Below, in pieces: positions 17,900 to 27,582 of a DNA stretch of 64,000 nt. Every line of letters begins with the position of its first letter. The first letter of the stretch is position 1. The notes beneath the pieces are model-generated. The model searched no databases and had not been told where the DNA came from. It worked only from the letters and a program-made list of their open reading frames with translations. The stretch is taken from the NCBI GenBank assembly GCA_963733505.1, contig CAVTDW010000019.1, positions 69,205 to 133,204 on the forward strand, written 5' to 3'. Position numbers and translations under genes: made by a program. Origin of the DNA: JALYXV01 sp963733505 (GTDB lineage: Bacteria > Actinomycetota > Acidimicrobiia > Acidimicrobiales > Palsa-688).

Positions 17900-18121
17900 C
17901 GACCCAGCCTGTCATTCCCGGAGCCCCCACCGGGACCAGTTGGCCCGATGGAAGCGTCCCCCCGCCGACACCGCCCAACCGAGGAGCAAACCTGCAGCCC
18001 TGACAACACCTACCGTCCACAGTTGCCCCCGCCCCTGACCGCGAACGCCGGCCTCACGCCCCGCCCGGGCGCCGCCCCTACCCCGCGGGCCGAGCGTTGC
18101 CCGGGCCGCTAGCTTGCCGGC

Positions 18122-18632
18122 ATGAGCGATGCCGATCCTGACGCTGCGGTCCGTCAGCACTTGGAGCGGCTGGGCGTGCGACTACGAATTGGTGGCCTGC
18201 GACCCCGCCCTTGCGGACACCGCAGCCTTCTGCCAGGCGTACGGCTACTCGCCGAGCGACTCGGCCAACACCATCGTCGTGATTGGCAAGTCGGAGCCTC
18301 CGACCTTTGCCGCGTGCGTCGTCCTGGCCGACACCCGCCTCGACGTCAACCGGACCGTCAAACAACGCCTCGCCGTCCGCCGGGCCTCGTTCGCCTCGGC
18401 CGAGGAGACGGCGGCGCTCACCGGCATGCTGATCGGCGGCGTCACCGTCTTCGGCCTCCCCCCGGACCTCCCCGTCTGGGTCGACGAGCGGGTCATGTCA
18501 CGCGATCGCATCGTCCTCGGCGGCGGCAGCCGCAGCTGGAAGGTCGTCGCCCGACCGGAGATTCTCACGCGAATCCCGAATGTCGAGATCGTCACCGGTC
18601 TGGCGCGGGCGCTCGATATGACAACTACCTAG
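18122..18632 (+). CDS. YbaK/EbsC-type aminoacyl-tRNA deacylase domain protein (one-base frame break)
   Basis: The ATG at 18122 reads MSDADPDAAVRQHLERLGV. After about 18178 the protein continues one frame over as DYELVACDPALADTAAFC, then ANTIVVIGKSEPPTFAACVV, RLAVRRASFAS, TGMLIGGVTVFGLP and the C-terminal GGGSRSWKV. These are the blocks of the YbaK/ProX editing fold that hydrolyses mischarged tRNA. The substrate tRNA cannot be told. Removing one base in GTGCGACTAC restores the frame. It is convergent with the dCTP deaminase gene, with an 8-bp overlap. Confidence 0.85.
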
Positions 18633-19800
18633 ACGAAGACGCCGCAGACGAAGCCGCCGCAGACGCAGCAGCCGACGCCGAGAAGTGCTTGCCGAGGGTT
18701 TCTTCCTGCTGCTGGTAGGAGGAGCCGATAGCGGGCCCGTACAGCGACGTGGGCGCCTCCAGCATTCGCTCGAACGTGAGCTTGCACACCGGTTGGCCAT
18801 GTTCGACCATGAACGGCACGTCGTGGGCCCGCACCTCGAGCGCCGCCCGGGAACCGTGGAAACGCCCAAGCGCGTCGTAGCCGAACCCGGGGTCGAAGAA
18901 ACCGGCGTAGTGCGTCCGCAACTCCCCGCTGGTCGGGTCGTACGCCGTCATCTCCGCCGCCAGCGTGGGCGGGATGGTGACGGCCTCCTTCGAGAGGAGC
19001 AGGTAGAACCGCTTCGGTGACAGGACGATCCGGTTGCCCTCCTCCCGGCGCACCCGTTCCCAGTACTCGTCGCGCTCGAACGGCCCAGAACGCGTGAGGT
19101 CGAGCAGGGCCGTGTTCTCGCGGGCCCGGTAGCCGACCCACCCCTCGGAGTCGTCCCCCCGGAGGTCCAAGCTCAAGAAAAGGCCGTTGCTCACCGCCAG
19201 TTCCGAGGCCTCCACCGGACGGCCGCGCTCGTGCAGCAACGGCGACGATGCGTGAATGGCGCGCACCTCGTCGTCGCTCACGGCGCTGCGCCCGACCGAC
19301 AGGCGCAACTGGTTCAAGGTCAGGTCCTCGCGCACCCGGATCGGAAACGACAGCGGTACGACCTCCAGATACAGCCGCCCCTGGTACCCGGCCGAGATCT
19401 CGTCGAAGCGGTAACTGCCGTCGGTGATCACCCGGGTGAACACATCCAGCCGCCCCGTCGAACTCTTCGGGTTGGCCTTGGCCCGGATCGACGGAGGAAG
19501 GGACAACCGCTCCTTCAACGGGATCAGATACGGCCGGCCCGGCTCCAGTACCACGCCGCCCTTGTGCAGGTCGAACTGCTCGAGCACCAGGTCCCCGAGC
19601 TTTTCCTCGACGCCCAGTCGGTCGGGCAGGAAGCTGCACCGCATCCGGTACCCCACCTCGCCCAGGCGCAGGTCGAGGCTGGCGGGTTGCACATTCCCGG
19701 CCGGAATCGTGAACTCGCCCGCATCGATGACGCCCTCACGGATCGCCGCGTCCAGCCACTGGTTGGGCAGCACACCGTCGCCGGGGGGCAGGGTCAGCAC
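18625..19800 (-). CDS. dcd: 2'-deoxycytidine 5'-triphosphate deaminase (long form)
   Basis: Deaminates dCTP to dUTP for dTTP supply. The 391-aa protein contains two dUTPase/DCD-fold halves. The first holds AGNVQPASLDLRLGEVGYRM and SIRAKANPKSSTGRLDVFTRV; the second holds RREEGNRIVLSPKRFYLLLS, GFFDPGFGYDALG and EVRAHDVPFMVEHGQPVCKL. This length and duplication match the bidomain family found in many bacteria rather than the ~190-aa Dcd. The last ~20 residues are an Ala/Ser tail that runs into the convergent YbaK gene. Confidence 0.9.
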   Translation of the reverse strand: MLTLPPGDGVLPNQWLDAAIREGVIDAGEFTIPAGNVQPASLDLRLGEVGYRMRCSFLPDRLGVEEKLGDLVLEQFDLHKGGVVLEPGRPYLIPLKERLSLPPSIRAKANPKSSTGRLDVFTRVITDGSYRFDEISAGYQGRLYLEVVPLSFPIRVREDLTLNQLRLSVGRSAVSDDEVRAIHASSPLLHERGRPVEASELAVSNGLFLSLDLRGDDSEGWVGYRARENTALLDLTRSGPFERDEYWERVRREEGNRIVLSPKRFYLLLSKEAVTIPPTLAAEMTAYDPTSGELRTHYAGFFDPGFGYDALGRFHGSRAALEVRAHDVPFMVEHGQPVCKLTFERMLEAPTSLYGPAIGSSYQQQEETLGKHFSASAAASAAASSAASSSR

Positions 19801-19843
19801 CGCGGCATGCTAACCCTGGCACCGGACGTGCGATCATCGATCG

Positions 19844-21394
19844 GTGGACCGCTTCGACGCTGTCATCGTGGGGTCGGGACCCAACGCCCTGGTCGCAGGG
19901 GCGGTGCTGGGCCGGGCCGGATGGCGGGTCCTCGTCCTCGAACGGGCCGACGTGGCCGGCGGTGCGCTCCACAGCGGCCCACTCACCGTGCCCGGCTACA
20001 TCCACGACACCTACTCGGCCTTCTACGGGATGCTGCACGCCTCGCCCGTCTTCGCGGAACTTGAACTCGACCGGCGGGTCCGGTGGGCCCAGTTCCCCGT
20101 TCCTGTGGCCGCGGTCACCGGGCCCCACGACGCGGCCCGCTGCCTCCTCGACGAACGGGCGACGGCCGACGACCTGGCCGGGCGGTCGCCGGCGGACGCC
20201 GACGCCTGGATCGAGCTGTGCAGTTGGTGGGACCGCGTCGGGCGCCGCTTCCTCGACATGATGTTGGGACCCATTGCGGCCCCGATGCCCACCGCCCGCT
20301 TCCTCGCGGCCGCGGGCCGTGACCTGCCCGGCGTCGCCCGCATGCTGGTCGAACCCATGGAGGCGCTGGCCCGCCACCGCTTCGCCACCGCCGCCGGCCA
20401 AGTGCTGCTGGCCGCGGGCTCGTCGCACACCGATGTCGGCGTCGACCAGCCCGGCAGTGTGCCCGCGGCCCTCATCTTGGCCATGGTCGGCCAGACGCTG
20501 GGCATGCCTGTGCCCGTCGGCGGAGCGGGGCGCTTGGCAGAGGCCCTCGCCGGGGCCGTGACCGACGCCGGCGGACGGATTCGCACCGGGGCCGAGGTGA
20601 CGCGTGTCGTTCTGGAAAAAGGCCACGCGGTCGGTGTGGAGACCCGCGATGGGGGGATGGTCTCGGCCCGCCGGGCCGTGCTCGCGGACACGGGCCCGGG
20701 AACGTTGTTCACCCGTCTGGTGGATGCGACGGTGTTGCCCCCACGCTTCCTCGACGGGCTCCGTCAGTTCCGCTACGGCACCGGGGTGTTCAAGGTCGAC
20801 CTGGCGCTCGACGGCCCGGTGCCCTGGTTGGTCCCGGGCCTGGACAACTGCGGGGTCGTCCACCTGACCGGCGACCTCGACAACATGGCCGACGCCGCCT
20901 TCCACGCCCGCCGGGGCCGGCTGCCACCCCATCCCATGCTCATCGTCGGCCAGCAGAGCACCGCCGACCCGAGCCGGGCCCCGAGCGGCGGCCAGACGCT
21001 CTGGATCGAGACCCACGTCCCCCCGATTCCCCGGGAGGAGGGCACGTGGGCAGGAGGCGCCCGGGACCGGTTCCTCGAGGTGGTGCTCGACCGGCTGGAG
21101 GCCCACGCCCCCGGCCTGCGATCGCGCATCGTGGGGATGGCGGTGCGCACGCCATCTGACCTCGAAGCGGGGAACCCCAACCTGGTGGGCGGCGACATCG
21201 GCTCCGGTTCCAACGCCTTGGACCAGCAGCTGGTTTTCCGGCCCGTCCCAGGGTGGTTCCGCTACGCCACACCCGTCCGCGGCCTGTACCTGTGCTCGGC
21301 CTCGGCCCACCCCGGCGGCGGGGTGCACGGCATGGTGGGCCGCAACTGCGCCCACCGGGTCCTCGCCGACGCTCGCCTGCACCGGATCCAATGA
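19844..21394 (+). CDS. Phytoene desaturase-like FAD-dependent oxidoreductase
   Basis: A 516-aa flavoprotein with an N-terminal dinucleotide-binding motif (DAVIVGSGPNALVAGAVLG, then LERADVAGG) and a C-terminal CrtI/amine-oxidase family segment (GLYLCSASAHPGGGVHGM-GRNCA). It belongs to the NAD(P)/FAD-dependent phytoene dehydrogenase-like group. Isoprenoid genes are nearly 17 kb away, so a carotenoid role is unproven. It starts with GTG at 19844, 43 bp from the divergent dCTP deaminase gene. Its stop overlaps the ATG of the MOSC gene. Confidence 0.88.
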   Translation: MDRFDAVIVGSGPNALVAGAVLGRAGWRVLVLERADVAGGALHSGPLTVPGYIHDTYSAFYGMLHASPVFAELELDRRVRWAQFPVPVAAVTGPHDAARCLLDERATADDLAGRSPADADAWIELCSWWDRVGRRFLDMMLGPIAAPMPTARFLAAAGRDLPGVARMLVEPMEALARHRFATAAGQVLLAAGSSHTDVGVDQPGSVPAALILAMVGQTLGMPVPVGGAGRLAEALAGAVTDAGGRIRTGAEVTRVVLEKGHAVGVETRDGGMVSARRAVLADTGPGTLFTRLVDATVLPPRFLDGLRQFRYGTGVFKVDLALDGPVPWLVPGLDNCGVVHLTGDLDNMADAAFHARRGRLPPHPMLIVGQQSTADPSRAPSGGQTLWIETHVPPIPREEGTWAGGARDRFLEVVLDRLEAHAPGLRSRIVGMAVRTPSDLEAGNPNLVGGDIGSGSNALDQQLVFRPVPGWFRYATPVRGLYLCSASAHPGGGVHGMVGRNCAHRVLADARLHRIQ

Positions 21395-22054
21395 GCGAAT
21401 CGAACGTCATCGGCCGGGTGGTCTCGGTCAACGTGGGCCAGCCTCGGACCGTCGACTGGTACGGCCGCCGAGTCCGAACCTCCATCTGGAAGGCGCCCGT
21501 CGATGGTCCAGTGGCGGTCAACGGGCGTCAACCTCGACGGCGACGCACAATCGGATCTCCGGGTCCACGGCGGCTACGACAAAGCGATCTACGCCTACGC
21601 CGTCGAGGACTACGAGTGGTGGTCGGCCGAGCTGGGCGTGGCGCTCGAGCCGGGAACCTTCGGGGAGAACCTGACCACCGAGGGCATCGAACTGGCCGAC
21701 GCGATCGTCGGCGAGCAGTGGTTGGTCGGCTCCGCCACCTTGGAGGTCAGCGAACCGCGCCTGCCGTGCTACAAGCTCGGTATGCGGATGGGCGACGCCA
21801 CCTTCGTCGACGCCTTCGACCAGGCCAGCCGGTTCGGCACCTACCTGCGGATCGTCGAGGGGGGCGAAGTGTCGCGGGGCAGCGAGATCATCGGTTTGCA
21901 ACGACCGGAGAGCACCTTGACCATCGGCGACCTGGTCGAGGCTCATCATCGTCCGACCCCGGACCTACTCGGTCGGATCGCGGCAACGAGCGCCGTGCCC
22001 GAGCGGTGGCGGGCCATGGCCGAGCGGGCGCTGCTGCGCCGACAGGCGCGGTGA
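21391..22054 (+). CDS. MOSC domain protein (YiiM-like, one-base frame break)
   Basis: MOSC domains are beta-barrels that bind or deliver molybdenum cofactor sulfur. The ATG at 21391 reads MSESNVIGRVVSVNVGQPRT to KAPVDGPVAV. The rest, TGVNLDGDAQSDLRVHGGYD, KAIYAYAVEDYEWW, GTFGENLTTEG and EPRLPCYKL with the family cysteine, is in the frame open to 22054. One extra A near 21519 breaks the join. The C-terminal region resembles the 3-alpha domain. The gene overlaps both neighbours. It sits 0.9 kb before molybdoenzyme genes, which fits a link to Mo metabolism. Confidence 0.85.
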
Positions 22055-22917
22055 GGGCCCGGCGGCTCACACCGCACGACGACGGTCCCGGCACTTCGGA
22101 CCACGTCATGACCTACGACGGGCGACCGCGGCCCTATCGCGTCCATGTCCCGCCGGTCCTGCCGGTGGGCGCGCCGCTCGTCATCCAACTCCACGGCGGG
22201 GGCGGCAACGGCACCGGCCTCGACCGGCTCACACGCTTCCACCGCCTGGCGGATCGGGAGCGTTTCGCCGTGGTGTCGCCCAACGGCTTCGACCGGCACT
22301 GGAACGACGGTCGGTTGCCGGCCATGCCAGGCGAGGTCGACGACGTCGGCTTCGTCGCCGCCCTGATCGACTGCATGGCGGCATCGCTGCCCATCGACCG
22401 TCGGCGGGTGTACGCCGTCGGCATCTCGAACGGGGCCATGATGGCGGCCCGCCTGGCCAGCGGCCTCCCCGAACGAATCGCCGCCTTCGCCCAGGTGGCG
22501 GGGACGGCGGCAGCCGATGCGCCGAGTTGGTGGCACCCCGACCGGCCGGTACCGCTGATCCAGATCCACGGCACCGGCGACACCATCGTGCCCTACGACG
22601 GCGGGGCGGTGCGGACCCGGCGACGGGGCGACATCGACCGAGGCCGCGTCCTCGGGGTCGACGAATGGGCGGCGCTGCTGGCGGCCCACAACCGCGCCAC
22701 CGGGCCTGCGGTGACCAGAATCGAGCCCGACGTGACGGTCCGGGCTTGGCGCGGCCCAACGCCCCAGAGCGACGTCGAGTTCTGGCGAGTGGACGGCGGC
22801 GGCCATACCTGGCCGGGCGGGGTCCAGTATCTGCCGGTTGGCATCGTGGGCCCGACGTCGGCGAGCTTCGACGCCACCGCCGAGATCTGGCGTTTCGTTT
22901 CGGCCCACAACATTTAG
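22051..22917 (+). CDS. PHB depolymerase/feruloyl esterase-like alpha/beta hydrolase
   Basis: An esterase-like protein of 288 aa with the oxyanion HGGGGNGTGLD block, the nucleophile elbow GISNGAMMAARLA, an acidic residue in IHGTGDTIVPYDGG and the histidine of GGGHTWPGG, matching the LpqC/polyhydroxybutyrate depolymerase family. There is no clear signal peptide from this start. The GTG at 22051 overlaps the MOSC stop (GTGA); an ATG at 22108 is possible. The substrate is unknown. Confidence 0.85.
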   Translation: MRARRLTPHDDGPGTSDHVMTYDGRPRPYRVHVPPVLPVGAPLVIQLHGGGGNGTGLDRLTRFHRLADRERFAVVSPNGFDRHWNDGRLPAMPGEVDDVGFVAALIDCMAASLPIDRRRVYAVGISNGAMMAARLASGLPERIAAFAQVAGTAAADAPSWWHPDRPVPLIQIHGTGDTIVPYDGGAVRTRRRGDIDRGRVLGVDEWAALLAAHNRATGPAVTRIEPDVTVRAWRGPTPQSDVEFWRVDGGGHTWPGGVQYLPVGIVGPTSASFDATAEIWRFVSAHNI

Positions 22918-22983
22918 TGGATCCGGCGAGCAAACCTGTAAGCGGCGCGACAGTATTGAGACATCTCCGGGAAGGGGAGGCCC

Positions 22984-23460
22984 ATGAAGGTCGCAATGAC
23001 CATTAATGGGACGAGTCAGGAACACGAGATCGAAGCGCGTGTCCTCCTCGTCCAGTTCATTCGAGACATCGCAGGATTGACCGGCACCAACGTCGGTTGC
23101 GACACCACGTCGTGCGGCACCTGCACGGTGCTGCTCGACGGTGAGTCGGTGAAGTCCTGCACCGTGCTGGCGGTCCAGGCCGACGGCGCCGATATCACGA
23201 CGATCGAAGGTCTCGCTCCGCCCGGCACGCTGCACCCGATGCAGGAGGCATTCCGCGAGAACCACGCCCTGCAATGCGGGTTCTGCACGCCGGGCATGGT
23301 GCTGGCCGCGGTGTCGCTCTTGCAGGAGAACGCTCACCCAAGCGAGCAGGAGGTGCGCAGCGCCTTGGAAGGCAACCTGTGCCGCTGCACCGGGTACCAC
23401 AACATCGTCAAGGCCATCCTCGCGGCCGCCGATGCCGCCGGAGCGGAGGTGTCGGCATGA
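22984..23460 (+). CDS. coxS: CO dehydrogenase-type small subunit, [2Fe-2S]-binding
   Basis: Iron-sulfur subunit of a molybdenum hydroxylase. The 158-aa protein carries the plant-type cluster cysteines (GCDTTSCGTCTVLLDG) and the second cluster (CGFCTPGM and CRCTGY), typical of CoxS/XdhC-type small subunits. A strong Shine-Dalgarno (GGGAAGGGGAGG) precedes the ATG. The stop overlaps the coxL start, so it opens the S-L-M operon. Confidence 0.95.
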   Translation: MKVAMTINGTSQEHEIEARVLLVQFIRDIAGLTGTNVGCDTTSCGTCTVLLDGESVKSCTVLAVQADGADITTIEGLAPPGTLHPMQEAFRENHALQCGFCTPGMVLAAVSLLQENAHPSEQEVRSALEGNLCRCTGYHNIVKAILAAADAAGAEVSA

Positions 23461-25826
23461 CCGCGGTCGTCGGAACCCGCATGCTGCGCAAGGAGGACCC
23501 GGAACTCCTGACGGGCGAGGCCCGTTTCGTGGACGACCTGGTCATCCCCGGAGCGCTGCACCTGGCCATCGTCCGCAGCCCCCACGCCCACGCCACCATC
23601 AAGTCGGTCGACCTGACGGCGGCGTTGGCCCAGCCCGGGGTCGTGGCCGCCTTCAGTGGCGCCGACCTGCGCTCGGAATGGGCCGGACCAATGCCCTGTG
23701 CCTGGCCGGTGACCGAGGACATGCTCAACCCTGAGCACTTCCCGATCGCGGTGCAGACCGCCTGTTACGTCGGCGACGCGGTGGCCGTGGTCGTGGCCGA
23801 GACCGACATGGCCGCCCGGGACGCAGCCGAGCTGGTGGACATCGACTTCGACATCCTGCCCGCGGTGGTCGACTTGGAGGACGCCCTCTCCGACCGGGTA
23901 CTGGTCCACGAGGCGCTCGGCACCAACCGGTCCTACACCTGGGAGCTCATACCTGCCCCCGAGGCGGTCGACGAGGCCTTCGCCAACGCCACCCATACCG
24001 TCGTGGAGCGCTTTGTCCAGCAACGGCTGATTCCCTCAGCCATGGAAACCCGCGGCGTGGTCGCGGTCCCCGCGGTGTACGGCGGCGAATTTACCCTCTA
24101 TACCTCAACGCAGGTCCCCCACATCCTGAGGGTGCTGGCGGCGCTGACCGTCGGAGTTTCGGAGAGCAAGCTGCGAGTCGTGGCGCCCTCGGTGGGCGGC
24201 GGTTTCGGCTCCAAGCTCGACGTGTACGCCGAGGAGCTGCTGTGCCTGGCCCTGGCCCGGCGCCTGCGCCGGCCGGTCCGCTGGAGCGAGGACCGCATGG
24301 AGAACACGCAGGCCACCATCCAGGGGCGGGGCATGATCCAGCACATGGAGTTGGCCGCCGACGCCGACGGCCGGGTGACCGCCGTTCGAGCCCGGTTGCT
24401 GGCCGACATGGGGGCCTACCTGCAGCTGGTGACACCGGGCATCCCCCTGCTCGGGGCGTTCCTCTACGCCGGGGTGTACGACATCCCGGCCTACTCGTTC
24501 ACGTGCACCGGGGTCTTCACGACCAAGACGCCGACCGACGCCTACCGCGGGGCGGGTCGCCCCGAGGCGACGTATGCCCTCGAGCGAGCCATGGATGCCC
24601 TGGCGCGTCAGGTGGGGGTGGACCCGGCCGAAATCCGGCGGCGCAACTTCGTGCGATCCGACCAGTTCCCCTACAGCTCCTCAGGGGGGCTGATCTTCGA
24701 CAGCGGCAACTACGAGCCCGCCCTCACCCGGGCCATGGAGATGGCGGGATACGACGGTGTGCGGGCCGAACAGAAGCAGCGGCGATCGGCCGGCGCGACG
24801 AAGCACCTCGGTATCGGCCTGTCGTCGTACGTGGAGATGTGCGGCCTGGCGCCCAGCCGGGTGTTGTCGGCGTTGCGCTACGTGGCGGGCGGTTGGGAGT
24901 CGTCGACCGTGCGGTTCCTGCCCACCGGCAAGGTGCAGGTCGTGACCGGCACCGCGCCGCACGGGCAGGGCCATGAGACGTCGTGGTCGATGATCGTCGC
25001 CGACCAGTTGGGGGTGAATCCCGACGACGTCGAGGTCCTTCACTCCGACACCTCGATCGCGCCGCATGGGATGGACACCTACGGCTCGCGCTCGCTGTCG
25101 GTGGGCGGCACGGCGCTGTGGCTGGCCACTGAGAAGGTCATCGAAAAGGCCAAGCTGATCGCGGCCCACCAACTGGAGGTGGCGGCCGACGACCTGGACT
25201 ATGCCGGTGGCACCTTCACGGTCAAGGGCTCGCCCGACCGGACCATGGCGATCGGTGCTGTGGCGTTCGAGGCGTTCACGGCCCACAACCTCCCCGACGG
25301 GTTGGAACCCAACCTGGAGGCGACGAGCCATTGGGACCCGCCCAACTTCACGTTCCCCTTCGGCACCCACATCTGTGTCGTGGAGGTCGACGAGGAGACT
25401 GGGAAGGTCGACGTCCTCAAGTACGTGGCGGTCGACGACTGCGGGACCCAGATCAACCCGCTGATCATCGAGGGCCAGGTCCACGGTGGGATCGTGCAGG
25501 GCGCGGCCCAGGCGCTGTTCGAGGAGGCGATTTACGACGACGACGGCAACCTGATCACGTCGTCCTTGGCCGATTACCTCGTCCCCTCGGCGGCCGATTT
25601 CCCGAGCATGGAGACCGACACGACCGTGACCCCGAGCCCGACCAACCCCATGGGCGTGAAGGGGGTGGGCGAGGCGGGCACCATCGCCGCCGCCCCGGCG
25701 GTGATGAACGCCATCATCGACGCCTTGTCGCCCTTCGGCATCACCGATATCGACATGCCGGCCACGCCGCAGCGGATCTGGACGGCCATCCAACAGGCCG
25801 GCGGCACGAACGGAGGGCCCCGATGA
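23457..25826 (+). CDS. coxL: Molybdenum hydroxylase large subunit, form II CoxL-like
   Basis: The 789-aa catalytic subunit binds the molybdopterin cofactor. Residues 362-368 read AYRGAGR, the signature of form II CoxL-like proteins, not the AYXCSFR of bona fide form I CO dehydrogenase. The glycine-rich SVGGGFGSKLD block and the GVKGVGEAG stretch with the active-site glutamate are present. The ATG at 23457 overlaps the coxS stop; an open frame upstream to 23274 is a shadow. It may oxidise an aldehyde, purine or other substrate; CO oxidation is not supported by the signature. Confidence 0.93.
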   Translation: MTAVVGTRMLRKEDPELLTGEARFVDDLVIPGALHLAIVRSPHAHATIKSVDLTAALAQPGVVAAFSGADLRSEWAGPMPCAWPVTEDMLNPEHFPIAVQTACYVGDAVAVVVAETDMAARDAAELVDIDFDILPAVVDLEDALSDRVLVHEALGTNRSYTWELIPAPEAVDEAFANATHTVVERFVQQRLIPSAMETRGVVAVPAVYGGEFTLYTSTQVPHILRVLAALTVGVSESKLRVVAPSVGGGFGSKLDVYAEELLCLALARRLRRPVRWSEDRMENTQATIQGRGMIQHMELAADADGRVTAVRARLLADMGAYLQLVTPGIPLLGAFLYAGVYDIPAYSFTCTGVFTTKTPTDAYRGAGRPEATYALERAMDALARQVGVDPAEIRRRNFVRSDQFPYSSSGGLIFDSGNYEPALTRAMEMAGYDGVRAEQKQRRSAGATKHLGIGLSSYVEMCGLAPSRVLSALRYVAGGWESSTVRFLPTGKVQVVTGTAPHGQGHETSWSMIVADQLGVNPDDVEVLHSDTSIAPHGMDTYGSRSLSVGGTALWLATEKVIEKAKLIAAHQLEVAADDLDYAGGTFTVKGSPDRTMAIGAVAFEAFTAHNLPDGLEPNLEATSHWDPPNFTFPFGTHICVVEVDEETGKVDVLKYVAVDDCGTQINPLIIEGQVHGGIVQGAAQALFEEAIYDDDGNLITSSLADYLVPSAADFPSMETDTTVTPSPTNPMGVKGVGEAGTIAAAPAVMNAIIDALSPFGITDIDMPATPQRIWTAIQQAGGTNGGPR

Positions 25827-26662
25827 TCACGGCCAGCTTCGAGTACCGGCGGGCCGGTTCCGCCGACGAGGCGATTGCGCTGCTGACCGAGAACGGCGAC
25901 GACGCCAAGCTGCTGGCCGGCGGGCACTCGCTGCTTCCCCTCATGAAGCTGCGCCTGGCCCGTCCGAGCATGCTGATCGACATCGGCCGGCTGGCTGACC
26001 TGTCGTACATCCGGGTCGAAGGCGACCAGATCGCCATCGGTGCCCTCACGCGACATCACGACGTGGAGGTGTCGGAGTTGCTGGCGCGGGAGGTGCCCTT
26101 GTTACCGGCCGCCGCCGGTCAGGTCGGCGACCCCCAGATCCGCCACCGGGGGACGATCGGGGGTTCGCTGGCGCATGGTGACCCGGCCTCGGACCTGCCG
26201 GCGGTGGTACTGGCGCTCGGAGCCACGATCGTGGTCCGGGGGCCCGGGGGCGAGCGGTCGATCCCCGCCGCGGAGTTCTTCGCGGGCTTCATGGAGACGG
26301 CATTGGCAGCCGACGAGGTGCTCACCGAGATCCGGGTGCCCCGGCTGGAGGGTGTCGGGTGGTCGTTCCAGAAGTTCAACCGCCGGGCCCACGACTGGGC
26401 GATCGTCGGCGTGGCGGCCGTGAAGTCCGGGTCCGGGTCGAACGGCGAGGGTGCCGGCGTGGCGTTGGTCAACATGTCGTCGACACCCGTCCGGGCGACC
26501 GCGGTGGAGGAAGCGCTGGCTTCGGGCGCATCGGCCGCCGAGGCGGCGGCACACGCCGCCGACGGGCTTGACCCGCCGAGCGACATCAACGCCAGCCCGG
26601 AGTTCCGCCGCCATCTGGCCCAGGTCCTGGTCCGCCGGGCCCTCGAGGAGGCAGGCGCCTGA
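25823..26662 (+). CDS. coxM: Molybdenum hydroxylase FAD-binding medium subunit
   Basis: The 279-aa subunit passes electrons from the iron-sulfur clusters to FAD. It has the AGGHSLLPLMKLRLARP FAD motif around residues 32-48 and the second FAD motif TIGGSLAHGDPASDLP near 111-126, followed by the CO_deh_flav_C domain. The ATG overlaps the coxL stop. With coxS and coxL it forms a complete heterotrimer. Confidence 0.95.
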   Translation: MITASFEYRRAGSADEAIALLTENGDDAKLLAGGHSLLPLMKLRLARPSMLIDIGRLADLSYIRVEGDQIAIGALTRHHDVEVSELLAREVPLLPAAAGQVGDPQIRHRGTIGGSLAHGDPASDLPAVVLALGATIVVRGPGGERSIPAAEFFAGFMETALAADEVLTEIRVPRLEGVGWSFQKFNRRAHDWAIVGVAAVKSGSGSNGEGAGVALVNMSSTPVRATAVEEALASGASAAEAAAHAADGLDPPSDINASPEFRRHLAQVLVRRALEEAGA

Positions 26663-26691
26663 CCCAACCCGGGCCGCACGATCCCGCCCAG

Positions 26692-27582
26692 GTGCTGGCG
26701 GCGCTCGTCGAACACGGCTATCTCGCCGACGAGGGGCTGGCGACCGCCATCTACCTGGCGCTGGTCCTCCCCCGACCGCTCCTCCTCGAAGGTGAGGCCG
26801 GGGTGGGCAAGACCGAGGTGGCCAAGGTCCTCGCCCGCTGGACGGGCGGGGACCTGCTCCGCGTCCAGTGCTACGAAGGCATCGACGTGGGCCAGGCAGT
26901 GTACGAGTGGGACTACGCCCGGCAGCTCCTGCACCTCCGGGCGGCCGAGGTGACCGGCGTGACCGGGGCCAGCGGGGCGGCCGGCCGCGACGTGGAGGAC
27001 GAGCTGTACTCCGAGCGGTTCCTCGTGCGACGGCCCCTGCTGATGGCCATCGACCACCGCGAGGGCCCGCCGCCGGTGTTGCTGATCGACGAGGTCGATC
27101 GCGCCGACGACGAGTTCGAGGCCTTCCTGCTCGAGATCCTCTCCGACTACAGCGTGACCGTGCCCGAACTGGGCACCTTCCGGGCGTCGCAGCCGCCGGT
27201 GGTGATCATCACGTCCAACCGGACCAGGGATGTGCACGACGCCCTCAAGCGCCGCTGCCTGTACCACTGGGTCGAGCACCCGTCCTTCGAGCGCGAAGTT
27301 GCAATCGTCCGGTTGCGGGCTCCCGAGGTCGTCGACCGGTTGGCCCGCCAGGTCGCGGGCGCGGTCGAGCAGTTGCGGACCATGGACCTGTACAAGCCGC
27401 CCGGCGTGGCGGAAACCATCGACTGGGCGTCCGCCCTGGCGGCGCTCGGACAGGCTCAGCTGGACGAACACAGCGTCGAGATGACGCTCGGGACGGTGCT
27501 CAAGTACCGCGAGGATCAGGAGCGGGTACGGCGAGCCGATATCAGCGAGCTGGTCCGGTCCGCGCTCCTCCGCGGTGCATGA
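26692..27582 (+). CDS. MoxR-family AAA+ ATPase (CoxD-like)
   Basis: A 296-aa AAA+ protein with Walker A GEAGVGKT at residues 34-41, Walker B VLLIDEVDRAD, sensor IITSNRTRD and an arginine finger in ALKRRCLYHW. CoxD-type MoxR proteins work with a VWA partner to mature the Mo active site. The GTG at 26692 is used; the frame is also open back to a CTG overlapping the coxM stop. The next gene overlaps by ATGA. Confidence 0.92.
   Translation: MLAALVEHGYLADEGLATAIYLALVLPRPLLLEGEAGVGKTEVAKVLARWTGGDLLRVQCYEGIDVGQAVYEWDYARQLLHLRAAEVTGVTGASGAAGRDVEDELYSERFLVRRPLLMAIDHREGPPPVLLIDEVDRADDEFEAFLLEILSDYSVTVPELGTFRASQPPVVIITSNRTRDVHDALKRRCLYHWVEHPSFEREVAIVRLRAPEVVDRLARQVAGAVEQLRTMDLYKPPGVAETIDWASALAALGQAQLDEHSVEMTLGTVLKYREDQERVRRADISELVRSALLRGA

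Noticed and set aside
17900..18121. Possible cobalamin riboswitch upstream of the ECF transporter
   Set aside because: Only a GCAACTGT stretch resembles the consensus; the other conserved blocks were not found on the minus strand.
19736..21391. A 551-codon minus-strand frame under the CrtI-like gene
   Set aside because: Antisense shadow of a well-supported oxidoreductase; composition is His/Gln/Gly-rich without motifs.
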